A DNA stretch of 64,000 nt from Pseudomonadota bacterium (lineage in GTDB: Bacteria > Pseudomonadota > Gammaproteobacteria > Xanthomonadales > SZUA-38): contig JBCCCR010000017.1 in the NCBI GenBank assembly GCA_039033415.1, positions 1 to 64,000 of the forward strand, in the 5' to 3' direction. The translations under genes were made by a program, and so were the position numbers. Each line of letters starts with the position of its first letter. Positions within the stretch are counted from its first letter, which is position 1. Positions 27,133 to 35,436 of the stretch are shown here, piece after piece. The notes under the pieces were generated by a model. The model made no database searches, was not told the DNA's origin, and saw only the letters and a list, made by a program, of their open reading frames with translations.

Positions 27133-28098
27133 TTATTTCGACTGGTGTCCGCGATACCTCATCGCGACGTTACAGCGCTCATAGCGCGATCCAAATTGCT
27201 GCATGATGTGGGCGTCGTGTTCAAAGCCGAGCTTTTCGTAAAGTTTGACCGCGGCGCTATTTTTTTTGTTGCTGACGAGAAACAGTCTGTCTTGCCAGCC
27301 CATCTCGCGTACACGCTCCAGCACGAAACGCAGCAAAAACTCACCGGCACCCTTACCTCTCGCCGCTGAGCGAACGCCCATTTTGGTCACTTCCACAAAT
27401 CCCTCGTCGGCTTGCTCCAGTGCACACGTTCCGACGATTCCGTCCTCGTCGCTGCGCACAAAATAGATCGCCCCGCCTTGATCGATAATGTTCTCCCTGG
27501 GGTTCATCAAGACATTCTGGTCATGGGGTTCGATCGTAAACATGTCTTTGATCCACTCCACGTTGATGTCGTGAAAATCCCGCGCGTGGTGGTCAGCGTA
27601 TGGCTCGATGGTCAGCGTGTTGGCTTGCACCCGATCGAGCATCGAATTCTCGTCAAGGCGCCGTTCGATCTCCGCCACGCTGTTTAGAAAGTCTCCGGAC
27701 AATCCGGTGGTCAGACTCCGCGCGGCGGCGTCCACGCGCAGCCACATCGACTGTTTCATCCGCGAAACGCTGCCCCGCCCCAGCTCGGTGAGCGAGAGCT
27801 GGCGGAATCGTTTGTCATGCTCTCCGGGAGCGGAGGCCACCAGGCCGCTTTTGGTCGCTTCAGCGACGGCGCGGGTGGTGGCGGGTTGGCTGATGCCGAG
27901 CACCTCAGCGGCGTCATTGACACTCATGGGCCCATAGCGATCCAGGGCCGCAACCAGCGGAAACTGGCCGGGCTGAAGGGGCTCCCCGCTGGCTGAGTGG
28001 ATCTTGGCTGCGTCCGCCAATAGCGTATCGGCTAAACGTTTGAGACGACTCGCCAGCGCCAGCGGCCCGAGATCACGAAGGATGTCATGCTTTCTCAT
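27133..28098 (-). CDS. MarR-type regulator fused to GNAT acetyltransferase
   Basis: A 321-residue two-domain protein. Residues about 1-150 are a MarR winged helix (FPLVAALDRYGPMSVNDAAEVLGISQPATTRAV and a KRFRQLSLTELG wing). The C-terminal part, about 165-321, is a GNAT acetyltransferase with the acetyl-CoA loop VRSAARGKGAGEFLL and the NKKNSAAVKLYEKLGF signature. Such fusions may couple DNA binding to acetylation of a small molecule. ATG 28098 is chosen because MRKHDILRDLG begins the conserved fold. A 16-bp palindrome at 28109-28124 sits just upstream and suggests autoregulation. It diverges from a methyltransferase gene. Confidence 0.9.
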   Translation of the reverse strand: MRKHDILRDLGPLALASRLKRLADTLLADAAKIHSASGEPLQPGQFPLVAALDRYGPMSVNDAAEVLGISQPATTRAVAEATKSGLVASAPGEHDKRFRQLSLTELGRGSVSRMKQSMWLRVDAAARSLTTGLSGDFLNSVAEIERRLDENSMLDRVQANTLTIEPYADHHARDFHDINVEWIKDMFTIEPHDQNVLMNPRENIIDQGGAIYFVRSDEDGIVGTCALEQADEGFVEVTKMGVRSAARGKGAGEFLLRFVLERVREMGWQDRLFLVSNKKNSAAVKLYEKLGFEHDAHIMQQFGSRYERCNVAMRYRGHQSK

Positions 28099-28108
28099 AT
28101 AACCAGAT

Positions 28109-28124
28109 ATATAGCGGACTATAT
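28109..28124. promoter_or_regulatory. Candidate MarR operator
   Basis: The perfect inverted repeat ATATAG-CGGA-CTATAT lies 11 nt upstream of the MarR-GNAT start, in the 118-nt divergent gap shared with the methyltransferase. Its size and AT-richness against a GC-rich background fit a MarR dimer site. Assignment to this regulator is inferred from position. Confidence 0.55.
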
Positions 28125-28216
28125 TTAATCTTGCAACCCGAAAAAATAAGTTCCCACTAGACTCGTGGCCCTGGCTCGGCCCCATTTTGCGCGCTAAGGT
28201 CCCGCCGGAACTCGCC

Positions 28217-29017
28217 ATGGAGACCGATATTTCCAGCTCAAACCCCAACCCATCAGAAACGCAGCGCGAGAACCCTTTTGAGTCTGGGGGTAAACGTTAT
28301 GCCAGCTACCGCCCGTCATACCCGCCAGCGCTGGCGGACGCCCTGGCAGGATGTCTTCAGAATCGGCGGCTGGCGTTAGACGTCGGCTGCGGCAGCGGGC
28401 AGCTGACCCAACTGCTGTCTCCGCTGTTTGATCAGGTGCTGGGCATTGACCCTAGCGAGGACCAGCTGGCGCAGGCCCGACTGAAGGCGCAGCACCTATC
28501 CAATCTGACGTTTAGGCAGAGCCCCGCCGAGCACACCGGGGTTGCCGACGGATCGGTGGATCTGGTAGTTGCGGCTCAGGCGGCGCATTGGTTTGACCTG
28601 CCTGCCTTTTATGAAGAATCGCGTCGTATCGCGTCACCGCGGGCAGCGATTGCGCTGGTCACCTACGGTGTGCCCTACATCAATCACTGGGTGAACACGA
28701 TCTTCCAGCAGGGATACTGGCAGCGCGTCCACGAGTTCTGGCCCCCGGAACGCGCGCAGGTGGAGTCGGGCTATGCTGACCTCGACTTCCCCTTTGCCGC
28801 CATCGACTTTCCATCGTTCCAGGAGAGCCAAGCCATGACCTGCGATGAGTTCACTGGCTATATCACCACTTGGTCAGCGTATAAGAACGCCGTTGCACGC
28901 GGTTGCCGTGACCGGTTCGACGACTTTTTTGCGCGTTTGGAGCGTGCCTGGCCAGGTTCAGCAACCTGCGAGGTGGTGTGGCCGATTGTCGTCCGGGCAG
29001 GCCACGTGCGGGCCTGA
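28217..29017 (+). CDS. Class I SAM-dependent methyltransferase
   Basis: A 266-residue cytoplasmic enzyme. The motif I DVGCGSGQLTQLL is followed by VLGIDPSEDQLAQA, then VDLVVAAQAAHWFD, matching the trans-aconitate/UbiE-like methyltransferase group in which a His-Trp-Phe segment follows motif IV. The N-terminus RYASYRPSYP is also typical. ATG 28217 is chosen with GGAA nearby; an upstream TTG at 28187 is possible. It is divergent from the MarR-GNAT gene and so is a plausible regulatory target. The substrate is unknown. Confidence 0.88.
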   Translation: METDISSSNPNPSETQRENPFESGGKRYASYRPSYPPALADALAGCLQNRRLALDVGCGSGQLTQLLSPLFDQVLGIDPSEDQLAQARLKAQHLSNLTFRQSPAEHTGVADGSVDLVVAAQAAHWFDLPAFYEESRRIASPRAAIALVTYGVPYINHWVNTIFQQGYWQRVHEFWPPERAQVESGYADLDFPFAAIDFPSFQESQAMTCDEFTGYITTWSAYKNAVARGCRDRFDDFFARLERAWPGSATCEVVWPIVVRAGHVRA

Positions 29018-29049
29018 CCCGGTATGCTGATCGCTGTCTGCTCGTAGTT

Positions 29050-30036
29050 TTACGATTCGATCACCACCTTCCCGACGGCCTGACCGCTTGCCAAACGGCC
29101 ATAAGCTTCACCCGCCTGAGCCAGGCGAAACTGCGGCCCGTCTAACAGCGGCTTGAGCTCTCCGGCGTCAGCGATGGCAGCCAGCTTCTCCAGAATGGAT
29201 CCATGCTCGGCACGGCCAACGTTGTGCAGCATCGGAATCAGCATAAAGACAACGTGCAGCGACAGGCCCTTAAAGTGAGCCTCGGTCAGATCGATTTCGA
29301 CCAGCGATACCGTGGAGACTACGTGGGCGTTCAAGGCCGCTGCGGAAAAGGAGTTCAGCATGTTCATGCCGCCCACCGAGTCGTACACCACGTCAAAACC
29401 CGCGCCGCCCGTATGCGTCTGGACGTAGTCTTCAACCGACTGGCTTTTATAGTTGATGGCGGTGGCGCCATAACCCTCGACGACAGCGGCCTGCGCGTCG
29501 CTCGACACGGTGGTGTAAACGTCAGCCCCCATATGCTTCGCCAGCTGCACCGCAACATGCCCAACGCCGCCGGTCCCGCCGTGAACGAGCACCTTTTGCC
29601 CCTTGCCCGTCGCTGCGCGGACCAGCCCCTCATAGGCGGTGATGCCCACCAGCGGCAGCGCAGCCGCTTCGCGCATGCTCAACGATTGCGGTTTGAGAGC
29701 CAGCAGCTGGGCATCAGCGGCGATGTACTCAGCAAGGGCGCCGGGGAGGTCGGTCAGACCTCCGGCGCATCCGTAAACCTCATCACCCGGTGCAAACCGA
29801 TCAACCCCGTCGCCGACTGCCTCAACGACACCGGCGAAGTCCATGCCCAGCAATGCTGGAAGCTTCGGCGAGAGCGGCAGGGCTTCGCCGGCAGACCGAA
29901 TCATCGTGTCTACGGTATTGACGCTGCTTGCGGCAATCCGAACTAACACCTGGCCCGGCGCCGCCTCGGGCGTCGGCAGCTCGGTGGACTGGAACTCGGC
30001 TTGGTCGCCGTACTCATTGAGAATCATGGCCTGCAT
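29050..30036 (-). CDS. MDR-family quinone oxidoreductase/alcohol dehydrogenase
   Basis: A 328-residue NADPH-dependent medium-chain dehydrogenase without the catalytic zinc ligands, hence of the QOR (zeta-crystallin) type. It shows GMDFAGVVEAVGDGV, PLVGITAYEGLV and the nucleotide-binding VLVHGGTGGVGHVAVQLAK. ATG 30036 has GGAGAG seven bases upstream. It is divergent from nothing and co-directional with the LysR gene upstream, which may control it. The physiological substrate is unknown. Confidence 0.9.
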   Translation of the reverse strand: MQAMILNEYGDQAEFQSTELPTPEAAPGQVLVRIAASSVNTVDTMIRSAGEALPLSPKLPALLGMDFAGVVEAVGDGVDRFAPGDEVYGCAGGLTDLPGALAEYIAADAQLLALKPQSLSMREAAALPLVGITAYEGLVRAATGKGQKVLVHGGTGGVGHVAVQLAKHMGADVYTTVSSDAQAAVVEGYGATAINYKSQSVEDYVQTHTGGAGFDVVYDSVGGMNMLNSFSAAALNAHVVSTVSLVEIDLTEAHFKGLSLHVVFMLIPMLHNVGRAEHGSILEKLAAIADAGELKPLLDGPQFRLAQAGEAYGRLASGQAVGKVVIES

Positions 30037-30153
30037 GGGTGGGCTCTCCGATTGAAATACCAATCAGGTGAGCTTAGGGGCTACCCTTCTGACAGAACAC
30101 CCACCGTCCGGATATTCAGTATTCGGGAAACGTTGGTAAAGGCGTTCGATCCC

Positions 30154-31089
30154 TCAGGGCTTCCGCAGCCATACCGGTGGATTGCCAATTTTTTCTAGCA
30201 GGAAATCGATGAGTGCTCTCACCTTGGCCGTGAGCACGTTGGACTTGGGATACACCAGCCAGATGGCCGAGCTGTCGGCGATTTCGTAATCGGGAAGCAC
30301 GCGCACCAGCGATCCGTCAGCAATATCCTGGCCGACACTCCAGTAGGAGTTCATGGAGATTCCCGCTCCCGCAAGCGTGGCGATCCGCATGCTGGTGCCG
30401 TCGTCACAGACCACTCGTCGCGCTGACACTGTGGGCGGGAAAATCCCGTCCGGGCCGTCGGTGGACGAGGCGAGTCTTCTCGGGCTGGCGTCGCCGAACG
30501 TCAGTAGCTGGTGCTGGGCAAGATCATCGGGGGTTACCGGTGTCCCGAACTTTGCGAGGTACTGAGGGGCGGCACAGAGCAGTCGAAGGTCGTCGGCCAG
30601 CTTCCGGGCCCGCAGGCTGCTTTCCTCAATTGGGTAATTGCGAAGCGCCAGGTCAAATCCCCCTTCGATCAGATCTTGCGGCAGGTCTGACAGCCGCAGC
30701 TCCAGGTTGATTTTCGGGAAGCGATCGAGAAACTCGGGCAGGAGCGGCGCAACGTATAGCTGGGCAAACGAGCTCGACGCGGCAAACCGCAGCGTCCCCG
30801 TGACCTCCGGGGTGCCCTGCCCCAGCGCCGCAAAGGCCGCATCCTCCTGGGCGAGCAGCTCCCGCGCAAACGGCAAAAACTCGGCGCCCTCCCGGGAAAG
30901 TGAGATTTTTCGCGTCGAACGGTGCAGCAGGTCGGCACCGAGCTGCTTCTCGAGCTTGGCCAAACGAGCGCTGGCGACCGCCGGCGCCAGCCCCAGCTGG
31001 CGCCCCGCCGCGCTGATATTCAGCCGTTCAGCGGCCAAGACAAATAGACGCACGCCCTCGGTGTCCAAGCAATTATCTCCAAAAGCCAA
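30154..31089 (-). CDS. LysR-family transcriptional regulator
   Basis: A 311-residue LTTR. The N-terminal HTH is RLFVLAAERLNISAAGRQLGLAPAVASARLAKLEKQLG, followed by the linker helix and a periplasmic-binding-protein-like effector domain (GTLRFAASSSFA onwards). It fits the CrgA-like subgroup. The start is uncertain: TTG at 31089 or a TTG about 18 nt downstream. It diverges from the glyoxalase I gene and lies just upstream of the QOR gene on the same strand, so either could be its target. Confidence 0.9.
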   Translation of the reverse strand: MAFGDNCLDTEGVRLFVLAAERLNISAAGRQLGLAPAVASARLAKLEKQLGADLLHRSTRKISLSREGAEFLPFARELLAQEDAAFAALGQGTPEVTGTLRFAASSSFAQLYVAPLLPEFLDRFPKINLELRLSDLPQDLIEGGFDLALRNYPIEESSLRARKLADDLRLLCAAPQYLAKFGTPVTPDDLAQHQLLTFGDASPRRLASSTDGPDGIFPPTVSARRVVCDDGTSMRIATLAGAGISMNSYWSVGQDIADGSLVRVLPDYEIADSSAIWLVYPKSNVLTAKVRALIDFLLEKIGNPPVWLRKP

Positions 31090-31258
31090 AGAAGCATGAT
31101 TGTCTGGCCGACTTTATTTCTATTTTCTGATAAATGCCACGCTCAAGCGCGGGAAAGGCTATCGCTAGCGCGCGTCAAACGCCCCCGCAGAAAACACTCC
31201 CCTTGGCGCGGGAAAGCTGTTAGAAACGCAGCATGGAACACTCAGGAAAAAGCTCGCT

Positions 31259-31699
31259 ATGAATTATCTGCACACGATGGTGCGCGTCAGCGATCTGGAA
31301 AAATCGCTTGCGTTCTACTGCAACGCGCTGGGGCTGGTCGAAGTGAATCGATTCGACAACGAAGGCGGTCGGTTTACGCTGGTTTTTCTTGCCGCTCCGG
31401 ACGACGTGGCGGCCGCCAGTGAGAGCAAGGCGCCGCTGGTGGAGCTAACGTACAACTGGGACCCCGAGGACTACCAGGGCGGGCGAAACTTTGGCCATCT
31501 CGCCTATCGGGTCGACGATATCTACGCGCTGTGCCAGCAGCTATCGGATGCTGGCGTTACGATCAACCGTCCCCCGCGGGACGGCCACATGGCATTCGTT
31601 CGGTCCCCAGACGGGATCTCGATTGAGCTGCTGCAGCGGGGAGAGGCGTTGCCAGCACAGGAGCCCTGGGCCTCAATGCCCAACTCCGGTCAGTGGTAG
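31259..31699 (+). CDS. gloA: Lactoylglutathione lyase (glyoxalase I)
   Basis: A 146-residue VOC-fold metalloenzyme converting the methylglyoxal-glutathione hemithioacetal to lactoylglutathione. It has MNYLHTMVRVSDLEKSLAFY with the metal His5, VELTYNW with the first Glu, FGHLAYRVDDIY with the second His, and GISIELLQ with the last Glu. All four metal ligands are thus visible. The ATG is preceded by AGGAAAAA. It diverges from the LysR gene. The 3' end overlaps the convergent acyl-CoA dehydrogenase gene by 10 nt. Confidence 0.95.
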   Translation: MNYLHTMVRVSDLEKSLAFYCNALGLVEVNRFDNEGGRFTLVFLAAPDDVAAASESKAPLVELTYNWDPEDYQGGRNFGHLAYRVDDIYALCQQLSDAGVTINRPPRDGHMAFVRSPDGISIELLQRGEALPAQEPWASMPNSGQW

Positions 31700-33381
31700 G
31701 CTGGCACGACTGCTGCGAGGATCTGCTCTGGGTCAACGCCCGCCGGCAGGGTCCCGTAACTCGGCAGCCCCACGCTTGCACGACCGAGCCGGAATTGGCA
31801 CCAGGCCTCCGCTATCTCGGACTGGTCGCTGCGCAGTAGCATTAAGGCCTGCAGCGTGACAATCAACTGATGGGTCATGCGTCTGGCCTGCGACGGATCC
31901 GGTGTTTCCAGTCCGGCTACTGCGAGATCGGCCGCCTGATCAAAAGCGGCGATGCCGCCCCGGCCACTGTCGAGCTGCCGGGAAAGCTCCGCTAGCGCTG
32001 TCGGTTCGGCTGCAATTGATCGAATCACGTCGAGGCACATGATGTTGCCGGAACCTTCCCAGATCGACAGTAGGGGCATCTCCCGGTAAAGGCGTGCAAG
32101 CTCCCAGTCTTCGACGTATCCGTTGCCGCCCAGCACCTCCATAGTCTCTGCCACAAAGCCGGCGCCGCCCTTGCACACGTGGTACTTGGTCGCAGCGACC
32201 AAGAGGCGCCCCAGGGAGCGATCTTCGGGGCTGGCGGAGGGTTCAAACAGGGTGGCGAGCCATAGGGCAAGCGCGGTGGTTGCGTGGGATTCCAACGCTA
32301 GACTGGCAAGGACGTTGGTCATTAAAGGCTGTTTTATCAGCTGTTTACCAAACACTTTTCGATCATTTGAGTGATTCATCGCGATACAGAGGGCGCGACG
32401 CTGAATGCCGGCGGTTGCTAGCACACAGTCCATGCGAGTGTGGGTGGCCATCTCGATGATTTCAGCTACGCCGCGACCTTCGTCGCCGAGCAGCCAGCCC
32501 TCGGCTTTGACAATATCCACCTCCGAACTGGCATTCGAGCGATTGCCAAGCTTGTCTTTGAGCCGACGTGGATGAATTCCATTGGGGGAGCCGTCAGACT
32601 TTAGACGCGGCACGAGAAAGCAGCCTGCGCCGTGGTCCGCGACAGCGGTAACCAAAAAACCGTCGCACTGTGGGGCCGAAAAAAACCACTTGTGCCCATT
32701 GAGCAGATAACGCTGACCCGCGCCGCCCTGCCCGATGGGCTCCGCGGCTGTGCGGTTTGAACGGATGTCGGAACCGCCCTGTTTTTCGGTCATACCCATC
32801 CCTAGCAAAAGCCCCTGTTTGGCGTCTGCGGGCGCATCGCTAGGGTCGTATTGCTGGCTCAACATCCGCGGCAGCCAGATCTCCCCGATCTCGGGAACGT
32901 TGTCCTGATGCCGACGTAGAACCGGAATGGCGCCGTGAGACATGGAGATCGGACACTGGTGGCCCGCCTCAGTTTGTGCGGTCAGGTACATCTGTGCGGC
33001 CCGCGCCGTATAGCTGCCGTGCCCCTCAGCGTGCCAGGATCGGGATATGGCGCCCGCTTCGATGTTCATCGCCATCAGTTCATGCCAAGCCGGGTGGAAC
33101 GCGAGCTTCGTCTCAGGCTGGCCCCGGCGATCAAGCGTTGAGAGTTGGGGCGGAAAACTATTTGCATCGACGGCTAATTGTTGCGCTCGGGCGCTGGCAA
33201 ACCGGGTGCCAATCGATTCCAGCTCGGCCTGGTGGTCTGGAGCATTGTTCTTAATCGCTGCCTGGAGCGCGGGATCGCCTTCGAAACGATCTTCATCGAG
33301 CAGCAGCTCAGTTTGATCGTTTTCTACTTCCGATGCCGGTAATACGGAGTCAGTGGCGGGCTTTTGGGTGAGATCTCGCAT
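31690..33381 (-). CDS. aidB: AidB-type acyl-CoA dehydrogenase
   Basis: A 563-residue FAD flavoprotein. The segment GMGMTEKQGGSDIRSN is the signature of AidB, the alkylation-response isovaleryl-CoA-type dehydrogenase. HKWFFSAPQCDGFLV and GGNGYVEDWELARLYREMP (conserved acyl-CoA dehydrogenase blocks) are present. AidB in E. coli is 541 residues, so the length fits. The usual DNA-protective activity of AidB is debated; a flavin-dependent role in alkylation stress is the safe statement. ATG 33381 is clear. It diverges from the OmpR-type regulator. Confidence 0.92.
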   Translation of the reverse strand: MRDLTQKPATDSVLPASEVENDQTELLLDEDRFEGDPALQAAIKNNAPDHQAELESIGTRFASARAQQLAVDANSFPPQLSTLDRRGQPETKLAFHPAWHELMAMNIEAGAISRSWHAEGHGSYTARAAQMYLTAQTEAGHQCPISMSHGAIPVLRRHQDNVPEIGEIWLPRMLSQQYDPSDAPADAKQGLLLGMGMTEKQGGSDIRSNRTAAEPIGQGGAGQRYLLNGHKWFFSAPQCDGFLVTAVADHGAGCFLVPRLKSDGSPNGIHPRRLKDKLGNRSNASSEVDIVKAEGWLLGDEGRGVAEIIEMATHTRMDCVLATAGIQRRALCIAMNHSNDRKVFGKQLIKQPLMTNVLASLALESHATTALALWLATLFEPSASPEDRSLGRLLVAATKYHVCKGGAGFVAETMEVLGGNGYVEDWELARLYREMPLLSIWEGSGNIMCLDVIRSIAAEPTALAELSRQLDSGRGGIAAFDQAADLAVAGLETPDPSQARRMTHQLIVTLQALMLLRSDQSEIAEAWCQFRLGRASVGLPSYGTLPAGVDPEQILAAVVPAYH

Positions 33382-33455
33382 GATGTTTGAGCCGTAGCTA
33401 TTTCAGTATTCGCATCTTTTATTGAGTCTGTGACAAACCTCGCTACAGAGCCAAT

Positions 33456-33472
33456 TGTTACACGTGTTTACA
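33456..33472. promoter_or_regulatory. Candidate regulator site upstream of OmpR-type gene
   Basis: TGTTACACGTGTTTACA lies 51 nt before the OmpR-type response regulator gene. It is both near-palindromic (ACACGTGT core) and a pair of TGTTTA/TGTTAC half-sites 9 nt apart. Related sequences occur at 34344-34360, 34459-34470, 35259-35270 and 37944-37950, so it may belong to one regulon. Confidence 0.4.
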
Positions 33473-33523
33473 TTGTGTGGCTGAATTGGGACAATGCTTG
33501 CGGGGGAGTTCGGGAGTTTTTTC

Positions 33524-34225
33524 ATGCAAATCGCCTTGCTAGAAGACGATAACGACCAAGTTGCCCTTATCAGCTTGTGGTTGTCCCGTATGGACGCCAA
33601 AGTCTCCAGCTTCACCACCGGCCAGGCTCTGAAGTCCGCCCTCAAGAAAGCCCATTTTGATTTATTCCTGCTCGACTGGGAACTGCCGGACACCACGGGG
33701 CTGGAGGTTCTCGACTGGATTCGCAATCAGATGGATTGGCGGGTGCCGGTCGTTTTTCTCACGCTGCGGGACGCGGAAACCGACATTGTGCGGGCGCTGG
33801 ATGGCGGCGCGGACGACTATATCGTTAAGCCGCTAAACGCCGAGGTGACGCTCGCGCGGATTCGTAACGTACTGCGTCGCACCAGCCCCAACACCACCAA
33901 AGGCATCATCGACGCTGAACCCTATCGGATCGATCTGGAGCAGCGCAGCATCATGGTCAACGGCGAACCCATAGCCGTCACCCAGCGCGAATTCAATCTG
34001 GCAAGCTACCTGTTCCAGCATCCGTCTCAGGTGTTGTCTCGCGAAACGCTGCTCCGCGAGGTCTGGGGCATCGACGCTGAGCTCAACACGCGTACCGTCG
34101 ATACCCATATCTCCCGCGTGCGCTCAAAGCTTGGCATCAACGTCGACAACGGATGGTTGCTGCACAGCATCTATCAGTATGGCTACCGGCTGGAACCGCT
34201 CTCCCAGGGCTCTGCCCCCACCTAA
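33524..34225 (+). CDS. OmpR-family response regulator
   Basis: A 233-residue two-domain regulator. The receiver (1-120) has acidic residues 8-9, phospho-acceptor Asp51 (LFLLDWELPDTTGLE), Thr79-type switch in FLTLRD, and Lys101-type in YIVKPL. The C-terminal winged helix spans about 130-230 with TQREFNLASYLFQHP and TRTVDTHISRVRSKLG. ATG 33524 follows GGGAG by eight bases; an upstream ATG at 33494 is less likely because the fold begins at MQIALLED. No sensor kinase is adjacent. A free HPt protein and a free receiver follow. Confidence 0.93.
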   Translation: MQIALLEDDNDQVALISLWLSRMDAKVSSFTTGQALKSALKKAHFDLFLLDWELPDTTGLEVLDWIRNQMDWRVPVVFLTLRDAETDIVRALDGGADDYIVKPLNAEVTLARIRNVLRRTSPNTTKGIIDAEPYRIDLEQRSIMVNGEPIAVTQREFNLASYLFQHPSQVLSRETLLREVWGIDAELNTRTVDTHISRVRSKLGINVDNGWLLHSIYQYGYRLEPLSQGSAPT

Positions 34226-34288
34226 AAGGCACCTTTACGTCCGAAGACCGGTGGTTGAAAAGGGATGTAAACAGTTGTGTGCAGATGC

Positions 34289-34314
34289 TTGCGATCTTCA
34301 GGAAAAGCTCGCAA
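34289..34314 (+). other. RNA hairpin with GGA in the loop
   Basis: TTGCGA (34289-34294) pairs with TCGCAA (34309-34314), and CTT pairs with AAG inside, leaving the loop CAGGAA. A GGA presented in a hairpin loop is the shape CsrA/RsmA proteins bind. It lies in the 260-nt gap between the response regulator and HPt genes. It may be a 3' or 5' UTR element; no independent promoter is clear. Confidence 0.4.
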
Positions 34315-34343
34315 AGTGTTTAGAACAAAGGGCTGAGCGTGTT

Positions 34344-34360
34344 TGTAACGCCAGTTTACA
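34344..34360. promoter_or_regulatory. Near-palindromic TGTAAC/GTTTACA site
   Basis: TGTAAC-GCCA-GTTTACA, a near-perfect inverted repeat, sits 125 nt before the HPt gene and is related to the other TGTTACA-type sites of this island. An exact 12-mer GTTACAGCTTGT lies nearer the same gene at 34459-34470. The binding protein is unknown. Confidence 0.4.
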
Positions 34361-34485
34361 TTTGAGCTGCAGCTTTTTTCTCCGTTTTGTTGTGAAATGA
34401 CGTTGGGGGAACTTCCGGCAAAGACATGAAGTCACGCGGGAAGGTCCAGGAAAATATAGTTACAGCTTGTTTGCGAGGGTTTGTA

Positions 34486-34830
34486 ATGGCGGCCTCAACT
34501 CTACAATATGAGTCAGAACTCGTCCGTATTCGGCGCGAGTACCTCGACTCTCTTCCGAAGAAAATAAACGCCTTGGAAAATGCCCTCAGCGGCTTAAGCG
34601 GTTCGGAGCGTCCACAGCATGAGCTTAATGAGCTCAACCGGCTGGCGCATCAGCTAGCGGCTTCCGCTGGATCGCATGGCTTCTTGGAGGTATCGAACGC
34701 CGCGCGAGAGCTCGATCTTGCGTTCGACGACATCGAGCCACCGGATGCTGCGCTGGATCACACTGTGGCTGAGGCGGTGCAGGAGATGGGCGACGCGCTC
34801 GTTGACCTGCTGCGTCAGGTCCCTTCCTGA
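34486..34830 (+). CDS. Free histidine phosphotransfer (HPt) domain protein
   Basis: A 114-residue all-helical protein. The block LNRLAHQLAASAGSHGFLEVSNAARELD matches the HPt signature, with His55 as the phosphate-carrying residue and SAGSHGF following it. Nothing else is attached, so it is a free phosphotransfer module. ATG 34486 has GAGG about nine bases upstream. Its 3' end overlaps the convergent free receiver gene by 16 nt. Together with the neighbouring receiver and OmpR-type regulator it could be the middle of a phosphorelay fed by a distant hybrid kinase. Confidence 0.85.
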   Translation: MAASTLQYESELVRIRREYLDSLPKKINALENALSGLSGSERPQHELNELNRLAHQLAASAGSHGFLEVSNAARELDLAFDDIEPPDAALDHTVAEAVQEMGDALVDLLRQVPS

Positions 34831-35207
34831 TCCTTCGCTTCCCACAGGGCTAACAATTGGTCCCCTATGCCTCGGGGACTAAACGGTTTATCGATTACGC
34901 CTAAACACCCGGGCAGCTGGTCACAAGGTTCCCGGCGACCCGTCAGAAACACCACCGGTACATCGCAGGCGGGCGAGCTGAGTTGGCGGAGCCGCGTAAA
35001 CGTCTCTCGACCGTCCATCTCCGGCATATTCATATCCAAGACCACCAGATCCGGTTTATCCTCGGTCACACGGTCAAGCGCCCCGGCGCCGCTGCCGGCT
35101 GTGTCGATTCTGAGGTCCGGGCAGGCCATGCTGATGCCCAATTTCGCCAGTTTCAGAATCTGCGGGTCGTCGTCGACCATCAGAATGTGATTGAGCGGCG
35201 TTTCCAT
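34815..35207 (-). CDS. Single-domain response regulator (receiver only)
   Basis: A 130-residue CheY-like protein with acidic residues at 12-14 (MVDDDPQ), acceptor Asp58 in VVLDMNMPEMDG, FLTGRR switch Thr and IDKPFSP Lys. There is no output domain, so it works by protein contact or as a phosphate sink in a relay. It is convergent with the HPt gene and divergent from the FleQ-like gene. The 230-nt gap to that gene carries several inverted repeats. Confidence 0.9.
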   Translation of the reverse strand: METPLNHILMVDDDPQILKLAKLGISMACPDLRIDTAGSGAGALDRVTEDKPDLVVLDMNMPEMDGRETFTRLRQLSSPACDVPVVFLTGRREPCDQLPGCLGVIDKPFSPRGIGDQLLALWEAKDQEGT

Positions 35208-35249
35208 TCGAGCGGTACAATTTCCCGAAATTGAATTGTTATCGGTCAG

Positions 35250-35341
35250 GATACAGTTGTTACAGCTTGTATCGGCAACGACTTACAAGCCATTTCTCCT
35301 GAAGTTATTTGCTATGTTAACTCCGCGGGAGTTACTCCCGC
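35250..35341. promoter_or_regulatory. Inverted repeats upstream of the FleQ-like gene
   Basis: Three structures lie between the receiver and FleQ-like genes. GATACA (35250-35255) and TGTATC (35268-35273) flank GTTGTTACAGCT. AACTCC-GCG-GGAGTT spans 35319-35333. GCGGGAG-TTA-CTCCCGC spans 35325-35341 and overlaps the previous one, so the two hairpins are mutually exclusive in RNA. The first may be a protein-binding site and the other two could be alternative leader structures. Confidence 0.4.
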
Positions 35342-35436
35342 CAGTCCATAGGGGGACCGAAGTAAGAAAAGTGCTTCAGACGCATCGAGAGCAAACGAAT
35401 GAACGTCTGAAATACTGACACCTACCGGGAGGTGCT

